A stretch of 64,000 nucleotides of DNA from Flavobacterium reichenbachii (GCF_002217435.1 NZ_MUHF01000017.1:38352-102351); one strand, 5' to 3'; shown: positions 17,028 to 26,406, counted from the stretch's first letter. Notes: generated by a model from the sequence alone, not told the origin. A program made the numbers and translations.

Positions 17028-18507
17028 GAAACAAGTTATAAACACTGGAAAAACAATGAAAAAGCTGGTAGTGTTGCTGGCAATATTGGCTGTGAATACT
17101 ACCGTGCAGGCACAAAAAGAAACAGCCAACTGGGCATTTGGTTATAATGCCGGACTTACGTGGAATACGACACAAAGTTTCGCTTGTACAGGTGCTAACG
17201 GTACACCTAATGCTACTTTGACAGGATTACCCACAAATATTCCTGGTATTGCCCTGCAAACTGATGAAGGCTGTTTCTCACTCTCAGATCACAACGGTAA
17301 TTTGTTGTTTTATTCAGATGGTATGAAGATATGGGACAAAAATAATGCACTAATGCCAAATGGTTCGGGTATGTTAGGACATCCTTCGTCCGCGCAATCT
17401 GGTGTCATTCTTCCTTATCCCGGTCAGAAGAATAAATTTATCACAGCCTCAATAGGTGCTACTCAGGCTCCGGTCTACTACTCAGTGATAGATATGACCC
17501 TAAACGGAGGATTGGGCGATGTAGATACTTCTCAAAAAAATGTTTCGCTCACTGGAAGTGGGGGATTCACCGGAGAGTCTCTTACCGCCTTCAAACATGC
17601 CAATGGAACCGATTATTGGATTATTGCGCCAGGAAAAGGCACTACCACCATCATGAATGCCTGGCTCGTTACTGCAGCAGGAGTACAAAGTACGACTCCT
17701 GTAAAAAGCTCATTACCCATTACAACTCCAAATCTTAGCGATCCCGGCGGTTATATGAAAATTTCGCCAGATGGAAAACATTTTGCTTTTGGGGTTGCAC
17801 CTTCTAGTTCAAGGCTTATTATTGGAGATTTTGATTCTAATACCGGTGTTTTTTCGAATCCTAAAAACGTTTCTGTAAACGCGTACGGGGTAGAGTTTAG
17901 TAATTCAGGTAAATATTTATATATAAGTGGCGGTAGTGGTGTAAAAGTATATGATTTCATGGCCCTATTGTCAAATGTTAGTACCGCTGCTAAATCAGTA
18001 TTATCAACTAGCACTTATGGAGCCCTTCAAATGGGACCCGATGGACGGTTATATATAGTCATCCACAAAACCAAAAATATGGGGATTGTGGATAATCCGG
18101 AAGAATATAATGCCTTAAAAGTTTACACTGCTCCAAGTTTTTTAACAGGGGTGGGGCGTCTTGGGCTTCCTACCTTTGCCTCTTCATGGTTTACGCCGCT
18201 TCCGGAAGTATGTTATGCTCCTGGTATTTCAACAGGAACATCAGAACCTTCCAAAACAATTATATCTACACTAGACAGGGTAGCTGTACCGCGCAACTAT
18301 GCTGATTACAGAACAGGAAGCCTGATACTGGAGTCAAACAACAAAGGTTTCGTACTAACCAGAATTGCATCTCCGGAAACAGCTATTGCAAACCCCGTTA
18401 CAGGAATGCTGGTGTATGATACAACAGTTAATGCACTAAAATTATACAATGGAGCAGAGTGGAAATTATTGGAACAAGCTTGCCCGTATATTGTTAACCA
18501 AGAGTAA
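17026..18507 (+). CDS. Secreted beta-propeller protein with tail-fibre-like C-terminus (copy 1)
   Basis: The protein has 493 residues. A signal peptide (about 11-29, cleaved near VQAQ) follows a short N-terminal extension. I keep the first ATG because the paralogue has Ile where an alternative internal start would lie. Residues 30-390 resemble the propeller region of large Bacteroidota surface proteins: NWAFGYNAGLTWN, DEGCFSLSDHNGNLLFYSDG, YSVIDMTLNGGLGDV, KHANGTDYWIIAPG, GGYMKISPDGKHFAF. The last 90 residues carry the GMLVYDTTVNALKLYNGAEW motif common in Bacteroidota fibre-like proteins. There is no obvious type IX sorting domain. Function unknown; probably exported. It is 60-75% similar by eye to 19935-21440 but nearly identical at the C-terminus. 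Confidence 0.78.
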   Translation: MKQVINTGKTMKKLVVLLAILAVNTTVQAQKETANWAFGYNAGLTWNTTQSFACTGANGTPNATLTGLPTNIPGIALQTDEGCFSLSDHNGNLLFYSDGMKIWDKNNALMPNGSGMLGHPSSAQSGVILPYPGQKNKFITASIGATQAPVYYSVIDMTLNGGLGDVDTSQKNVSLTGSGGFTGESLTAFKHANGTDYWIIAPGKGTTTIMNAWLVTAAGVQSTTPVKSSLPITTPNLSDPGGYMKISPDGKHFAFGVAPSSSRLIIGDFDSNTGVFSNPKNVSVNAYGVEFSNSGKYLYISGGSGVKVYDFMALLSNVSTAAKSVLSTSTYGALQMGPDGRLYIVIHKTKNMGIVDNPEEYNALKVYTAPSFLTGVGRLGLPTFASSWFTPLPEVCYAPGISTGTSEPSKTIISTLDRVAVPRNYADYRTGSLILESNNKGFVLTRIASPETAIANPVTGMLVYDTTVNALKLYNGAEWKLLEQACPYIVNQE

Positions 18508-18624
18508 ACTTTAGGTTTTGATATAAAGAATACGGTATAAACAGTCAATAAGTAAGAAAATGAATATGGTTATAGAACTTTTGACCTGGGCTTATAACTA
18601 TTGAAATAAAGAAAAAATAAAATC

Positions 18625-19140
18625 ATGAAAAAAATAGTATTTATAATCTGTGCAGTTTTTGCAGGATTAGCAGCAAACGCGCAAACCAGCATCGGAAAAG
18701 TAGCTCCGGCGGATGGTTCAGGAATTTTAGATTTTAATGCAGGAGGAAAATCCGGTATTGTGCTTCCGTGGGTAAGCACGCTGCCAACAGGAGCGGCACT
18801 TGCTGGAGGGGTACTGATTTACGATACCAATTTAAAAAAAGTAATGTATTATAACGGCACAGCCTGGGTGGATCTATCTCTAGCGTCAGGTACTGCAGTA
18901 GATTTATCAATTCAAAACGGAGTTCCGGAATCGACTATTAAGGGAGCTGTTATTGGAGCGCAAAGTAGCACCACAGATGGTGTGCTGGTGTTAGAATCAT
19001 CAAGTATGGCACTAATCTTGCCCAAAGTAGTTTCACCGCACCTTAATATTGTAAAACCATTGGCGGGCACAATTTGTTATGACACCGTTAAAAATTTGGT
19101 TTGTGTCTATAACGGAAGTGACTGGACTTTTTGGAAATAG
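18625..19140 (+). CDS. Secreted 171-aa protein with two YDT...YNG..W repeats
   Basis: The protein has a signal peptide MKKIVFIICAVFAGLAANAQ. The mature part contains two copies of the module seen at the C-terminus of the propeller proteins: GGVLIYDTNLKKVMYYNGTAW and GTICYDTVKNLVCVYNGSDW, each preceded by a strand-rich GIVLPWV or ALILPKV. It probably acts with the propeller protein 117 bp upstream. A 26-codon remnant of a second copy lies at 21530-21610. Function unknown. Confidence 0.75.
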   Translation: MKKIVFIICAVFAGLAANAQTSIGKVAPADGSGILDFNAGGKSGIVLPWVSTLPTGAALAGGVLIYDTNLKKVMYYNGTAWVDLSLASGTAVDLSIQNGVPESTIKGAVIGAQSSTTDGVLVLESSSMALILPKVVSPHLNIVKPLAGTICYDTVKNLVCVYNGSDWTFWK

Positions 19141-19148
19141 ATTTTTTT

Positions 19149-19226
19149 TAAGGTTTCTAAGGTGCTGAGGTTCTAAGATTCTGAGGTTTTGAGGTTTCTC
19201 GATGCTTAGGGACTGAGGTGCTGAGG
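19149..19226. repeat. Family A octamer array (single arm)
   Basis: About eight RAGRTKCT-like octamers follow the 171-aa gene. No inverted partner is close by. The same array stands after the decayed cassette at 21617-21705, so it was carried along in the duplication. Confidence 0.7.
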
Positions 19227-19266
19227 TCTTTATTATATCTAAAAAAATAAAAAGTTCCACAAAAAC

Positions 19267-19310
19267 GCGAATCCCCAAAGATGTATTTCTTTACGGATTC
19301 GCTTTTTTTA
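19267..19310 (+). terminator. Terminator of cassette 1
   Basis: GCGAATCC (19267-19274) pairs with GGATTCGC (19295-19302), with additional pairing AAAGA...TCTTT inside, followed by seven T. A more perfect version ends cassette 2 at 21741. Confidence 0.8.
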
Positions 19311-19672
19311 TATGAGAAGCAGTAATGGTTGGCAATCTACGAAATCTTGGGTTTGAAAAACTTTAGGTTTACTAACTTAAAAAAAAACATTTAAGCAGTT
19401 TGCAAAGACTTATTAATATTCTGCTCACAGGTAATTTAATTATATTTTCTGGCAATTTTTAAGATTTTAAAAGAGCATATGAAGTTCGAAAACTTTCCAT
19501 AGAGGAGTTCAATGTTGTGGGGTAGAATTCTTATCTAACTTTTGAAAAATATTTAACCTTATTGTATTGTTTCAAGGACGTCCAGGGACGGTTGTATTTT
19601 AAAAAATACGCCTTATATTTCGTGTAATTTAATCAGATTTATCTTGTTAAAATATAAAATTTAATTGCTTTA
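19311..19672. other. Spacer between the duplicated cassettes
   Basis: About 360 bp of AT-rich sequence without a credible reading frame on either strand. I see no repeat or clear homology to the region before cassette 1. Confidence 0.5.
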
Positions 19673-19837
19673 ATGAAAATAAAGCCAAAGTCTACTGATC
19701 TCAAGATTTGATAATTTTAGATGCATTGTTCAAAATATAGTGTTTCAAAATATGGGAATCAAACTACTGCATAACAAAAAGATTATCAAATAGGGATAAA
19801 AGCAGTTAACGGAAGTGTTGCAAATCTTTCTGGATAA
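19673..19837 (+). pseudogene. Decayed copy of the 67-aa small gene
   Basis: The stretch ATAATTTTAGATGCATTGTT and following bases align with codons 14-30 of the intact gene at 16661, and AAAAGATTATCA plus AAAGCAGT align with codons 48-60. Frame is lost by indels, several stops occur and about 35 bp are missing in the middle. Its position, about 100 bp before the second propeller gene, matches the intact cassette. Confidence 0.8.
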
Positions 19838-19934
19838 GAATACAATCTCAAAAAACTATAAAAAAAAACTTTACAAGCTGTTTTAATAGTCTGTGCAATA
19901 ATAAACGTAGAATGAATAATAATTATTTAATAAA

Positions 19935-21440
19935 ATGGAAAAAGTTTTAAACTCTGGAAAAACAATCAAAAAGCGGGTATTATTGCTAGCTATATTGGTG
20001 AATGTTACCTTACACGCACAAAAGGAAGCAAATAACTGGGCATTTGGTTATAATGGCGGGCTTACCTGGAATACAACACGTGATGTTCTCTGTACAGGTC
20101 AGAATGGAACTCCGGACGCTACCTTGAAAGGACTTCCAACAAATTTCACAGGAGTTACTATGCAAACTGATGAAGGTTGTTTTTCAATCTCAGATAGTAG
20201 TGGTAATTTACAGTTTTACTCTGATGGATCTACTGTCTGGAACAAAAACAATGCAGTTATGGCTAATGGTTCTGGATTGGCTGGAAACTGGTCTTCTGCA
20301 CAATCGGGTATTATCTTTCCTTATCCGGGACATGCTCATCAATATATAGCGGTCACAATTGGTTTGACAGGAACTTTGCCTGCTTATTCTGTTATTGATA
20401 TGACACTTAACGGTGGATTGGGCGGTGTAATTCAGAAAAATGCTAGTTTTAGCGGACAATCAGGAACTACTGGAGAATCTCTTACTGCGATAAAACATGC
20501 AAATGGAACGGACTATTGGGTTATAGCCCCTGGAAGAGGTACAACTACAATGAATGCATGGCTGGTAACCGCAGCGGGAGTACAAAATACGACTCCGGTA
20601 AAGAGTGTATTAGGAATTAATACTGCAGCTTCTGTAAGTTTTGGTGGTTATATGAGAATTTCACCAGACGGTAGTCATTTTGCATGGGGAGTTGCGCCTT
20701 CTGAAAATCCTACATTGATATTTGGAGATTTTAATGCAAGTACTGGAGTTTTTTCAAATGTTAAAACAGTTAGTGTACCTGCATACGGAGTTGAATTTAG
20801 TAGGTCTGGAAAATATTTATATTTAAATCTGGCCAGTATGAGTTCTAGTATTTATGGTATCACATACGCTATAGATTTTAATGCGCTTTTGCAAGATCCT
20901 ACCGCTGGCTTTAATGGGAAAAAGCAAATATGCAAGACAAGTAATACAGGAGCCATTCAATTAGCCCCGGATGGTCGTTTGTATATTGCGGATTATATGA
21001 AACAAGATTTCTTCATTGTAGATAATCCAGAAGAATTTGATAACTTAAGAGTTTACAAAACTCCTGTTTTCATAACTGGAACCAATCACATTGGTCTTCC
21101 TTCATTTTCAGCCTCATGGTTTGTGCCGCTTCCGGAAGTATGTTATGTTCATGGTATTGCAACAGGAACATCAGAACCTTTAAAAACAATAATATCTACA
21201 CTAGACAGGGTGGCTGTACCGCGCAACTATGCTGATTACAGAACAGGAAGCCTGATACTGGAGTCAAACAATAAAGGTTTCGTGCTAACCAGAATATCAT
21301 CTCCGGAAACAGCTATTGCAAACCCCGTTACAGGAATGCTGGTGTATGATACAACAGTTAATGCACTAAAATTATACAATGGAACAGGCTGGAAATTATT
21401 AGAACAAGCTTGTCCGGATCCTGTTAACCCGCCAAAGTAA
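19935..21440 (+). CDS. Secreted beta-propeller protein with tail-fibre-like C-terminus (copy 2)
   Basis: The protein has 501 residues and is a paralogue of the 493-aa protein. A signal peptide lies at about 11-29 (KKRVLLLAILVNVTLHAQ). The same propeller landmarks appear: NWAFGYNGGLTWN, DEGCFSISDSSGNLQFYSDG, YSVIDMTLNGGLGGV, GGYMRISPDGSHFAWG. The C-terminal 90 residues (GTSEPLKTIISTLDRVAVPR onward) differ from copy 1 at only a handful of positions, also at DNA level, whereas the propeller parts have diverged strongly. This points to recent gene conversion. The start is supported by a single copy of the AATTATTTAATAAAATG leader that is expanded before copy 1. Confidence 0.78.
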   Translation: MEKVLNSGKTIKKRVLLLAILVNVTLHAQKEANNWAFGYNGGLTWNTTRDVLCTGQNGTPDATLKGLPTNFTGVTMQTDEGCFSISDSSGNLQFYSDGSTVWNKNNAVMANGSGLAGNWSSAQSGIIFPYPGHAHQYIAVTIGLTGTLPAYSVIDMTLNGGLGGVIQKNASFSGQSGTTGESLTAIKHANGTDYWVIAPGRGTTTMNAWLVTAAGVQNTTPVKSVLGINTAASVSFGGYMRISPDGSHFAWGVAPSENPTLIFGDFNASTGVFSNVKTVSVPAYGVEFSRSGKYLYLNLASMSSSIYGITYAIDFNALLQDPTAGFNGKKQICKTSNTGAIQLAPDGRLYIADYMKQDFFIVDNPEEFDNLRVYKTPVFITGTNHIGLPSFSASWFVPLPEVCYVHGIATGTSEPLKTIISTLDRVAVPRNYADYRTGSLILESNNKGFVLTRISSPETAIANPVTGMLVYDTTVNALKLYNGTGWKLLEQACPDPVNPPK

Positions 21441-21529
21441 ACTTTAGGTTTGGTATACAATACTTTATAAGCAGTCGACAGAAGTAATGATAATGAATTT
21501 AGTTTTTGACTTTTGACATGGGTTTATAA

Positions 21530-21610
21530 CTATGGCTGGCACAATTTGTTATGACACCGTTAAAAATTTGGTTTGTATCTATAATGGAGCTGACTGGACG
21601 TTTTGGAAAT
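21530..21610 (+). pseudogene. Remnant of the 171-aa gene in cassette 2
   Basis: An in-frame 26-codon fragment (MAGTICYDTVKNLVCIYNGA then DWTFWK) equals the C-terminus of the protein at 18625-19140. The upstream leader ending TTATAACTAT is also conserved but is joined directly to codon 146, so about 460 bp were deleted from the second copy. Confidence 0.88.
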
Positions 21611-21740
21611 AGAGATTTTTTTTTAAGATTCTAAGTTGCTGAGGTTCTAAGATTCTGAGGTTTTGAGTTTTCTCGATGCTTAGGGACTTAGGTGCTGAGG
21701 TTTTTATTATATCTAGAAAAATAAAAAGTTCCACAAAAAC

Positions 21741-21782
21741 GCGAATCCGCAAAGAAATACATCTTTGCGGATTCGCTTTTTT
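21741..21782 (+). terminator. Terminator of cassette 2
   Basis: A perfect 14-bp stem (GCGAATCCGCAAAG at 21741-21754, inverse at 21763-21776) with an 8-nt loop and a long T-run. It is the duplicate of the terminator at 19267. Family-A octamers precede it at 21617-21705. Confidence 0.88.
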
Positions 21783-21831
21783 TTTAAAATAGGAAAAATT
21801 AATTTCTCAGAATCTTAGCTTAATAAAAAAC

Positions 21832-22221
21832 TTATCTTTCATAAAACTCAATCGGCAACAGGTCAGGATCTGCAATAAAAGTAAAACGCTTATCAGTCGT
21901 TTCATCAATTCTGATAGGCTCAGATTCAATGTTTTTTGCCTCTAAAAAAGCAATTGTTTCTTCTAAATTTGTCACTTCAAAAGCCAAATGTCGTAAACCA
22001 ACCGCTTCTGGTCTTGACGGTCGTGTTGGCGGATTTGGAAATGAAAATAACTCCACCACATAATTGCCGTTTAAAGCCAAATCTAATTTATAAGATTGAC
22101 GTTCTTCGCGATAAATTTCTCTGATTATTGTTAATCCTAAAACCTCTGTATAAAAAGTTTTAGATTTTTGATAATCGGAGCATAAAATGGCAATATGATG
22201 AATTTTATTTAAGGTAAGCAT
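21832..22221 (-). CDS. VOC-family (YaeR-like glyoxalase fold) protein
   Basis: The protein has 129 residues with one vicinal-oxygen-chelate domain. Metal ligands are likely at HHIAILCSDY (His near 8), VVELFSF (Glu), LRHLAFEV (His) and the C-terminal LLPIEFYE (Glu), the pattern of the SMU1112c/YaeR subgroup. The reaction is unknown; these are metalloenzymes, probably lyases or dioxygenases. Its start overlaps the stop of the upstream acetyltransferase gene by one base (TAATG), which indicates translational coupling. Confidence 0.88.
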   Translation of the reverse strand: MLTLNKIHHIAILCSDYQKSKTFYTEVLGLTIIREIYREERQSYKLDLALNGNYVVELFSFPNPPTRPSRPEAVGLRHLAFEVTNLEETIAFLEAKNIESEPIRIDETTDKRFTFIADPDLLPIEFYER

Positions 22222-22796
22222 TATGTATTCTGTTGAGGTTCCTGATTTAATTTTCTAATAATTTTCGCCGGATTTCCAACGGCTAACGAGTTGTCCGGAA
22301 TGTCTTTTGTAACGACCGATCCGGCGCCAATAACACAACCTTTACCAATTGTAACGCCAGGACAAATGACAGAGTTTCCGCCAATCCAGCAATCGTCTCC
22401 AATGGTAACCGGATAAGCATTCTCCAACGTTTTTCTCAATTCAGCGTCAAGCGGATGAGAAGCAGTATAAATTTGCACATTTGGTGCAATAAAAACATTT
22501 GATCCAATATTTACAGGCGCACAGTCCAAAACAACACAATTCACATTAAAATAAACGTTGTCACCGCAAAAAATATTATAACCGTAATCACAATGAAAAG
22601 GCGGTTCTATATATAAACCAGCTCCTGCATTCGGAATTAATGTTGCCAAAATTTCTTTTGCTTTTTTGGTAACTCTGTATTCTTTCACATTTAAACTGTG
22701 TAAAAGATTTTTTGCTGCTCTTCGGCCTTTTAATAATTCTGGATCAAAAGCATTGTAGTATTCACCAGAGATCATTTTCTCTTTTTCAGTTTTCAT
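22221..22796 (-). CDS. Sugar O-acetyltransferase (Maa/NodL type)
   Basis: The protein has 191 residues, standard for maltose/galactoside acetyltransferases. The N-terminal Mac domain has EKMISGEYYNAFDPELLKGR; the hexapeptide-repeat left-handed helix contains the catalytic His region YTASHPLDAELR and ends with GCVIGAGSVVTKDIPDNSLA and VGNPAKIIRKL. It transfers acetyl from acetyl-CoA to a sugar hydroxyl in the cytoplasm. It overlaps the VOC gene by one base. The natural acceptor is unknown. Confidence 0.9.
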   Translation of the reverse strand: MKTEKEKMISGEYYNAFDPELLKGRRAAKNLLHSLNVKEYRVTKKAKEILATLIPNAGAGLYIEPPFHCDYGYNIFCGDNVYFNVNCVVLDCAPVNIGSNVFIAPNVQIYTASHPLDAELRKTLENAYPVTIGDDCWIGGNSVICPGVTIGKGCVIGAGSVVTKDIPDNSLAVGNPAKIIRKLNQEPQQNT

Positions 22797-22821
22797 AGTA
22801 TTATTTTCTTCTTAAATAAAA

Positions 22822-23469
22822 TCAGTAAATGCGTGAGTTAATTTTGCCCGGTAATTGAAGTGATTTATTTAGAGCTCGGTTTTTGGTCAATTCAATGCTT
22901 TTTATAGAACCTATCGGAGCAATTTTTATAGTTTGACTGCCTTTTGTGACAAAAAAATAATACTCCGTATTGGTATTAATTAAAAAAACATCTTCTGATT
23001 CTCCAGTATTGAAATTGAGTTTACAATCGTAATCTAATTCATTATTTTTAATTTTATTCGAAACAGCATAACCGTCAGCAATTCCGAATCCAAGAAAAAA
23101 AGAGAAAAAAACAGCAAAAAATGTTTTTATCGAAATAATGATGTAATAGTTTTTTTGTTCTTCCTGAGATATTTTATCTTTTATTTTATCCAATTCGAAA
23201 AGTCTTCTAACCCAGTTTTTATGATCATTCTTTTGTAATAAATCGGGTAACTTAAAATGAAGTATTATCATTAAAATGATAGCAGCTAATACTATAGGAT
23301 GTGAGGTTAGGGTAGCTAGAGGGCTAATTAAAATATCCATAATAGAGGAATATTTTAGAATGTTAATTCCAATTTGATAAAAGAATACACTTTCTCTTAT
23401 AATTCCTATCATTACAAGAATAACGTAACCCAAAGGAAGCAAATTCCCGATCCTGTCTATATGTTTCAT
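22822..23469 (-). CDS. Hypothetical membrane protein
   Basis: The protein has 215 residues. Three hydrophobic segments are visible at about 12-32, 50-68 and 108-130, followed by a soluble C-terminal domain of about 80 residues. No family is recognised. It lies 25 bp before the acetyltransferase gene in the same direction and could share its transcript. Confidence 0.55.
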   Translation of the reverse strand: MKHIDRIGNLLPLGYVILVMIGIIRESVFFYQIGINILKYSSIMDILISPLATLTSHPIVLAAIILMIILHFKLPDLLQKNDHKNWVRRLFELDKIKDKISQEEQKNYYIIISIKTFFAVFFSFFLGFGIADGYAVSNKIKNNELDYDCKLNFNTGESEDVFLINTNTEYYFFVTKGSQTIKIAPIGSIKSIELTKNRALNKSLQLPGKINSRIY

Positions 23470-23490
23470 ACGCTAATTTCTAATGTAGGA

Positions 23491-23949
23491 TTAAAGCAGT
23501 TTCTTCAAAATAACAATTTGTCCTAAATGATAAATATCATGCTGAATAATTCCGTGAATATGTTCATAAAACGTGTGATTGTTTGCTGCGTATACTTTGG
23601 CCAAATCAGCATCATCAAAATCTTCAAAAAAGGCATTCCATAATTCTTGTGATTTTGCCAGACTTTGAAGCGATTGTTCCCAAGCAGCTTCTGAGGAATC
23701 TAAGACCGGAACAAAGTAATTATGATCTGGAGTAACGACAGTTTCTCCCTGAAGACGTTTTAGAATGTTTCGCCTCCATTGTATAAGATGATTGACAATT
23801 TCCCAAATTGTGTTTAAATTCGGATTTACTTTTGTGTAAGCCTGCTTTGCAGTAACATTTTCTAAAGTATGGGCCAAAGTAACCTCCAGCCATGGGTTTC
23901 CATTATAAATGGATTGATATAGATTTGAAATTCTGGTACTTTCTGACAT
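23491..23949 (-). CDS. DinB-family protein
   Basis: The protein has 152 residues and a four-helix DinB/YfiT-like fold with the three metal-binding His positions: IVNHLIQWRRNIL, and the pair in IQHDIYHLGQIVILKK. Members bind a divalent metal and some are thiol-dependent transferases. The substrate is unknown. It is the first gene of a possible leftward run down to the VOC gene. Confidence 0.85.
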   Translation of the reverse strand: MSESTRISNLYQSIYNGNPWLEVTLAHTLENVTAKQAYTKVNPNLNTIWEIVNHLIQWRRNILKRLQGETVVTPDHNYFVPVLDSSEAAWEQSLQSLAKSQELWNAFFEDFDDADLAKVYAANNHTFYEHIHGIIQHDIYHLGQIVILKKLL

Positions 23950-24059
23950 ATTGTTTAGTTTTAAATGCTGGTAGCTAAGGTAAAAATAAGTAATTTACAA
24001 CTCATCCACAAAAATCTACAATTCGGTTATTAAATATTTTTTAACTAAAACTGTTAAAA

Positions 24060-24067
24060 TATATTTG
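24060..24067 (+). promoter_or_regulatory. Promoter -7 box of the TonB receptor gene
   Basis: TATATTTG matches the Bacteroidota consensus TAnnTTTG and lies 92 bp before the start codon. No clear TTG element at -33 is visible. Confidence 0.5.
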
Positions 24068-24159
24068 TTCTATCAAAAATGCAATCGCATAAAAAAGTGC
24101 GGCTGTGACAATAAACCGATAACGTACAAGACCAAACCGAAAATAAAATTTAAACAGTT

Positions 24160-26325
24160 ATGAAATCAAAGTTACTTTTTACCATAATTTTTTTATTTAC
24201 CACAGCATTTATTTTTGCTCAAAACACCATTTCAGGAAAAGTAGTGGACCAAAAAGGAAAACCAATTCCTGGAGCCAACATCTACATTGACGGAACTTAT
24301 GATGGAGCAACAAGTTCTGAAAATGGAGATTTTTCTTTTGAAACTACTGCCGTAGGAAATCAGTTTATAGTAGTAAGTTTTTTGATCTATGAAACGTTTA
24401 AACAAGAAATTGATGTTGCAAACTATAAGGAACAAACCATTAAACTGAGAGAAAATGTAAATTCTCTGGATGCAGTGGTAATTACAGCCGGAACTTTAGA
24501 ATCTGGAGACAAGGCCAGAGTTTCTGTTTTAAAACCTTTAGATATTGTTACAACTGCCGGTTCTGCCGGAAATATTATTGCTGCTTTGCAAACTCTGCCT
24601 GGTACACAAACTGTTGGAGAAGATGGACGTTTGTTCGTTCGTGGAGGGGAAGCCAGCGAAACACAGACTTTTGTAGATGGTCTCCGCGTTGCACAGCCAT
24701 ACGGAGCAACGACCAATAATTTACCAACAAGAAGCAGGTTTTCTCCATTTTTGTTTAGCGGTATTGCATTTTCGACAGGAGGATATTCTGCAGAATATGG
24801 CGAAGCTTTATCAAGTGTTTTACTTTTGAATACGCAGGATGAGCCGGACCAGAATAAAACAGATATTTCCTTAATGACGGTTGGTCTTGGAGTAGGAAAT
24901 ACTCAAAAATGGGAAAAAAGTTCTTTCAGTATTAATACCAATTATATTAATCTAGCTCCTTATCAGGCTGTGGTTCCTCAAAATGTAAAATGGAACAGCC
25001 CTTATCAATCTTTGGGAGGTGAAGCAGTTTATCGTTATCATTTTACGAACGGAATTTTAAAATTATACGCAGCCTACGATTCAGAAAAATTCGATTTGGA
25101 CCAAAAAAACATCAATTTTGAAAATCCTGTAAGAACCGATTTAAACAATAATAACCTGTATGTAAATGCTTCTTACAAAGGAGATTTTGGAACCGGATGG
25201 CAGCTTACTTCAGGAATTAGTTACGGTTACAGCAACAACAAAGTAAAATTTGATATTAACAACGTAGACAGTAATGAAAATGCAGCACAGCTGAAATTAA
25301 AATTAAGAAAAAACATTTCAAATTACTTTAAAATATCTTTTGGAGGAGATTATTTCATAACCAAATACAATGAGAATTTTGATGATGATATTTCGCCTAA
25401 ACTAACAAGCGGTTACAATTCTAATATTGCAGCATTTTACACAGAAGGAGATGTTTTATTTTCTAAAAACCTGGCGTTAAAAGTGGGTCTTCGTCTTTCT
25501 AACAATAGCTTATTAGACGAAACAAATCTTGCACCAAGAGCTTCTATTGCATATAAAGTTTCTAAAAGAAGTCAGTTTTCTTTTGCTTACGGAGATTTTA
25601 CACAAACTCCGGTGGTTAATTATATCAAGTTTTCAAAATTTCACCAATTCGAAAGCGAAAAAGCACAACATTTTATCCTAAACTATCAATATACAAAACC
25701 GGGACAAACTTTTAGAGCCGAGGCTTATTACAAAGATTACAGCAATTTGGTTCAGTATGACACCAAAGATATTCAGTACAATTCGGTTTTTAATAATAAC
25801 GGTTCAGGTTATGCAAAAGGATTGGATTTGTTTTGGAGAGACAGCAATTTGTATAAAAATTTAGAATACTGGATTTCATATTCTTATATCGACTCAGAAA
25901 GACAGTATAAAAATTTCCCAACAATGGCAACCCCAAGTTTTATTGCCAATCACAGTTTGTCTATTGTAACCAAATATTTTATAACAGATTGGAAATCTCA
26001 AATAGGATTTACAAACAGTTATAGTTCTGGGAGACCTTATAATGATCCAAATCAGACGCAGTTTATGAATGGAAAAACTAAAGCTTACAACAGCTTAAGT
26101 TTTAACTGGGCATATTTGCTGACCACACAAAAAATCTTGTATTTCTCTGTTTCTAACGTGTTAGGAAGTCAAAATGTTTTTGGATACGATTACGCCAACA
26201 CTCCAGATGCAAACGGAGTGTATAACAGACAAGCTGTTACACCAACCGCAGATCGATTTTTCTTCGTTGGTTTCTTCTGGACCATCAGCAAAAATAAAAA
26301 TGATAATCAGTTGAAGAATCTTTAA
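24160..26325 (+). CDS. TonB-dependent receptor
   Basis: The protein has 721 residues. A signal peptide (cleaved after IFAQ) is followed by a carboxypeptidase-regulatory-like domain (about 22-105: ISGKVVDQKGKPIPGANIYI), a plug (about 110-230: GNIIAALQTLPGTQTVGEDG, LFVRGGEASETQTFVDGLRV) and an outer-membrane barrel to the end. It imports an unknown ligand. No SusD partner or glycoside hydrolase follows, so this is not a polysaccharide locus. Downstream lie a DUF2141 protein, a TPR-like protein and a LytS/LytTR pair in the same direction, an arrangement that suggests a sensed envelope function. Confidence 0.92.
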   Translation: MKSKLLFTIIFLFTTAFIFAQNTISGKVVDQKGKPIPGANIYIDGTYDGATSSENGDFSFETTAVGNQFIVVSFLIYETFKQEIDVANYKEQTIKLRENVNSLDAVVITAGTLESGDKARVSVLKPLDIVTTAGSAGNIIAALQTLPGTQTVGEDGRLFVRGGEASETQTFVDGLRVAQPYGATTNNLPTRSRFSPFLFSGIAFSTGGYSAEYGEALSSVLLLNTQDEPDQNKTDISLMTVGLGVGNTQKWEKSSFSINTNYINLAPYQAVVPQNVKWNSPYQSLGGEAVYRYHFTNGILKLYAAYDSEKFDLDQKNINFENPVRTDLNNNNLYVNASYKGDFGTGWQLTSGISYGYSNNKVKFDINNVDSNENAAQLKLKLRKNISNYFKISFGGDYFITKYNENFDDDISPKLTSGYNSNIAAFYTEGDVLFSKNLALKVGLRLSNNSLLDETNLAPRASIAYKVSKRSQFSFAYGDFTQTPVVNYIKFSKFHQFESEKAQHFILNYQYTKPGQTFRAEAYYKDYSNLVQYDTKDIQYNSVFNNNGSGYAKGLDLFWRDSNLYKNLEYWISYSYIDSERQYKNFPTMATPSFIANHSLSIVTKYFITDWKSQIGFTNSYSSGRPYNDPNQTQFMNGKTKAYNSLSFNWAYLLTTQKILYFSVSNVLGSQNVFGYDYANTPDANGVYNRQAVTPTADRFFFVGFFWTISKNKNDNQLKNL

Positions 26326-26328
26326 TTG

Positions 26329-26406
26329 AAGGTTCTGAGGTGCTAAGGTGCTAAGTTTTCTGTGTGTCAATATCTAAGAACCTTAGTACCTCAGAACCTC
26401 AGAATC
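26329..26406. repeat. Family A palindrome
   Basis: Octamers at 26329-26355 and their inverted counterpart at 26373-26406 form a hairpin about 17 bp apart, directly after the receptor gene. It is an empty form of the element that carries the four-helix-bundle gene at 12.7 kb. Confidence 0.8.

Noticed and set aside
24160..26325. Polysaccharide utilisation locus around the TonB receptor
   Set aside because: No SusD-like lipoprotein, glycoside hydrolase or hybrid sensor follows; the neighbours are signalling and small secreted proteins.
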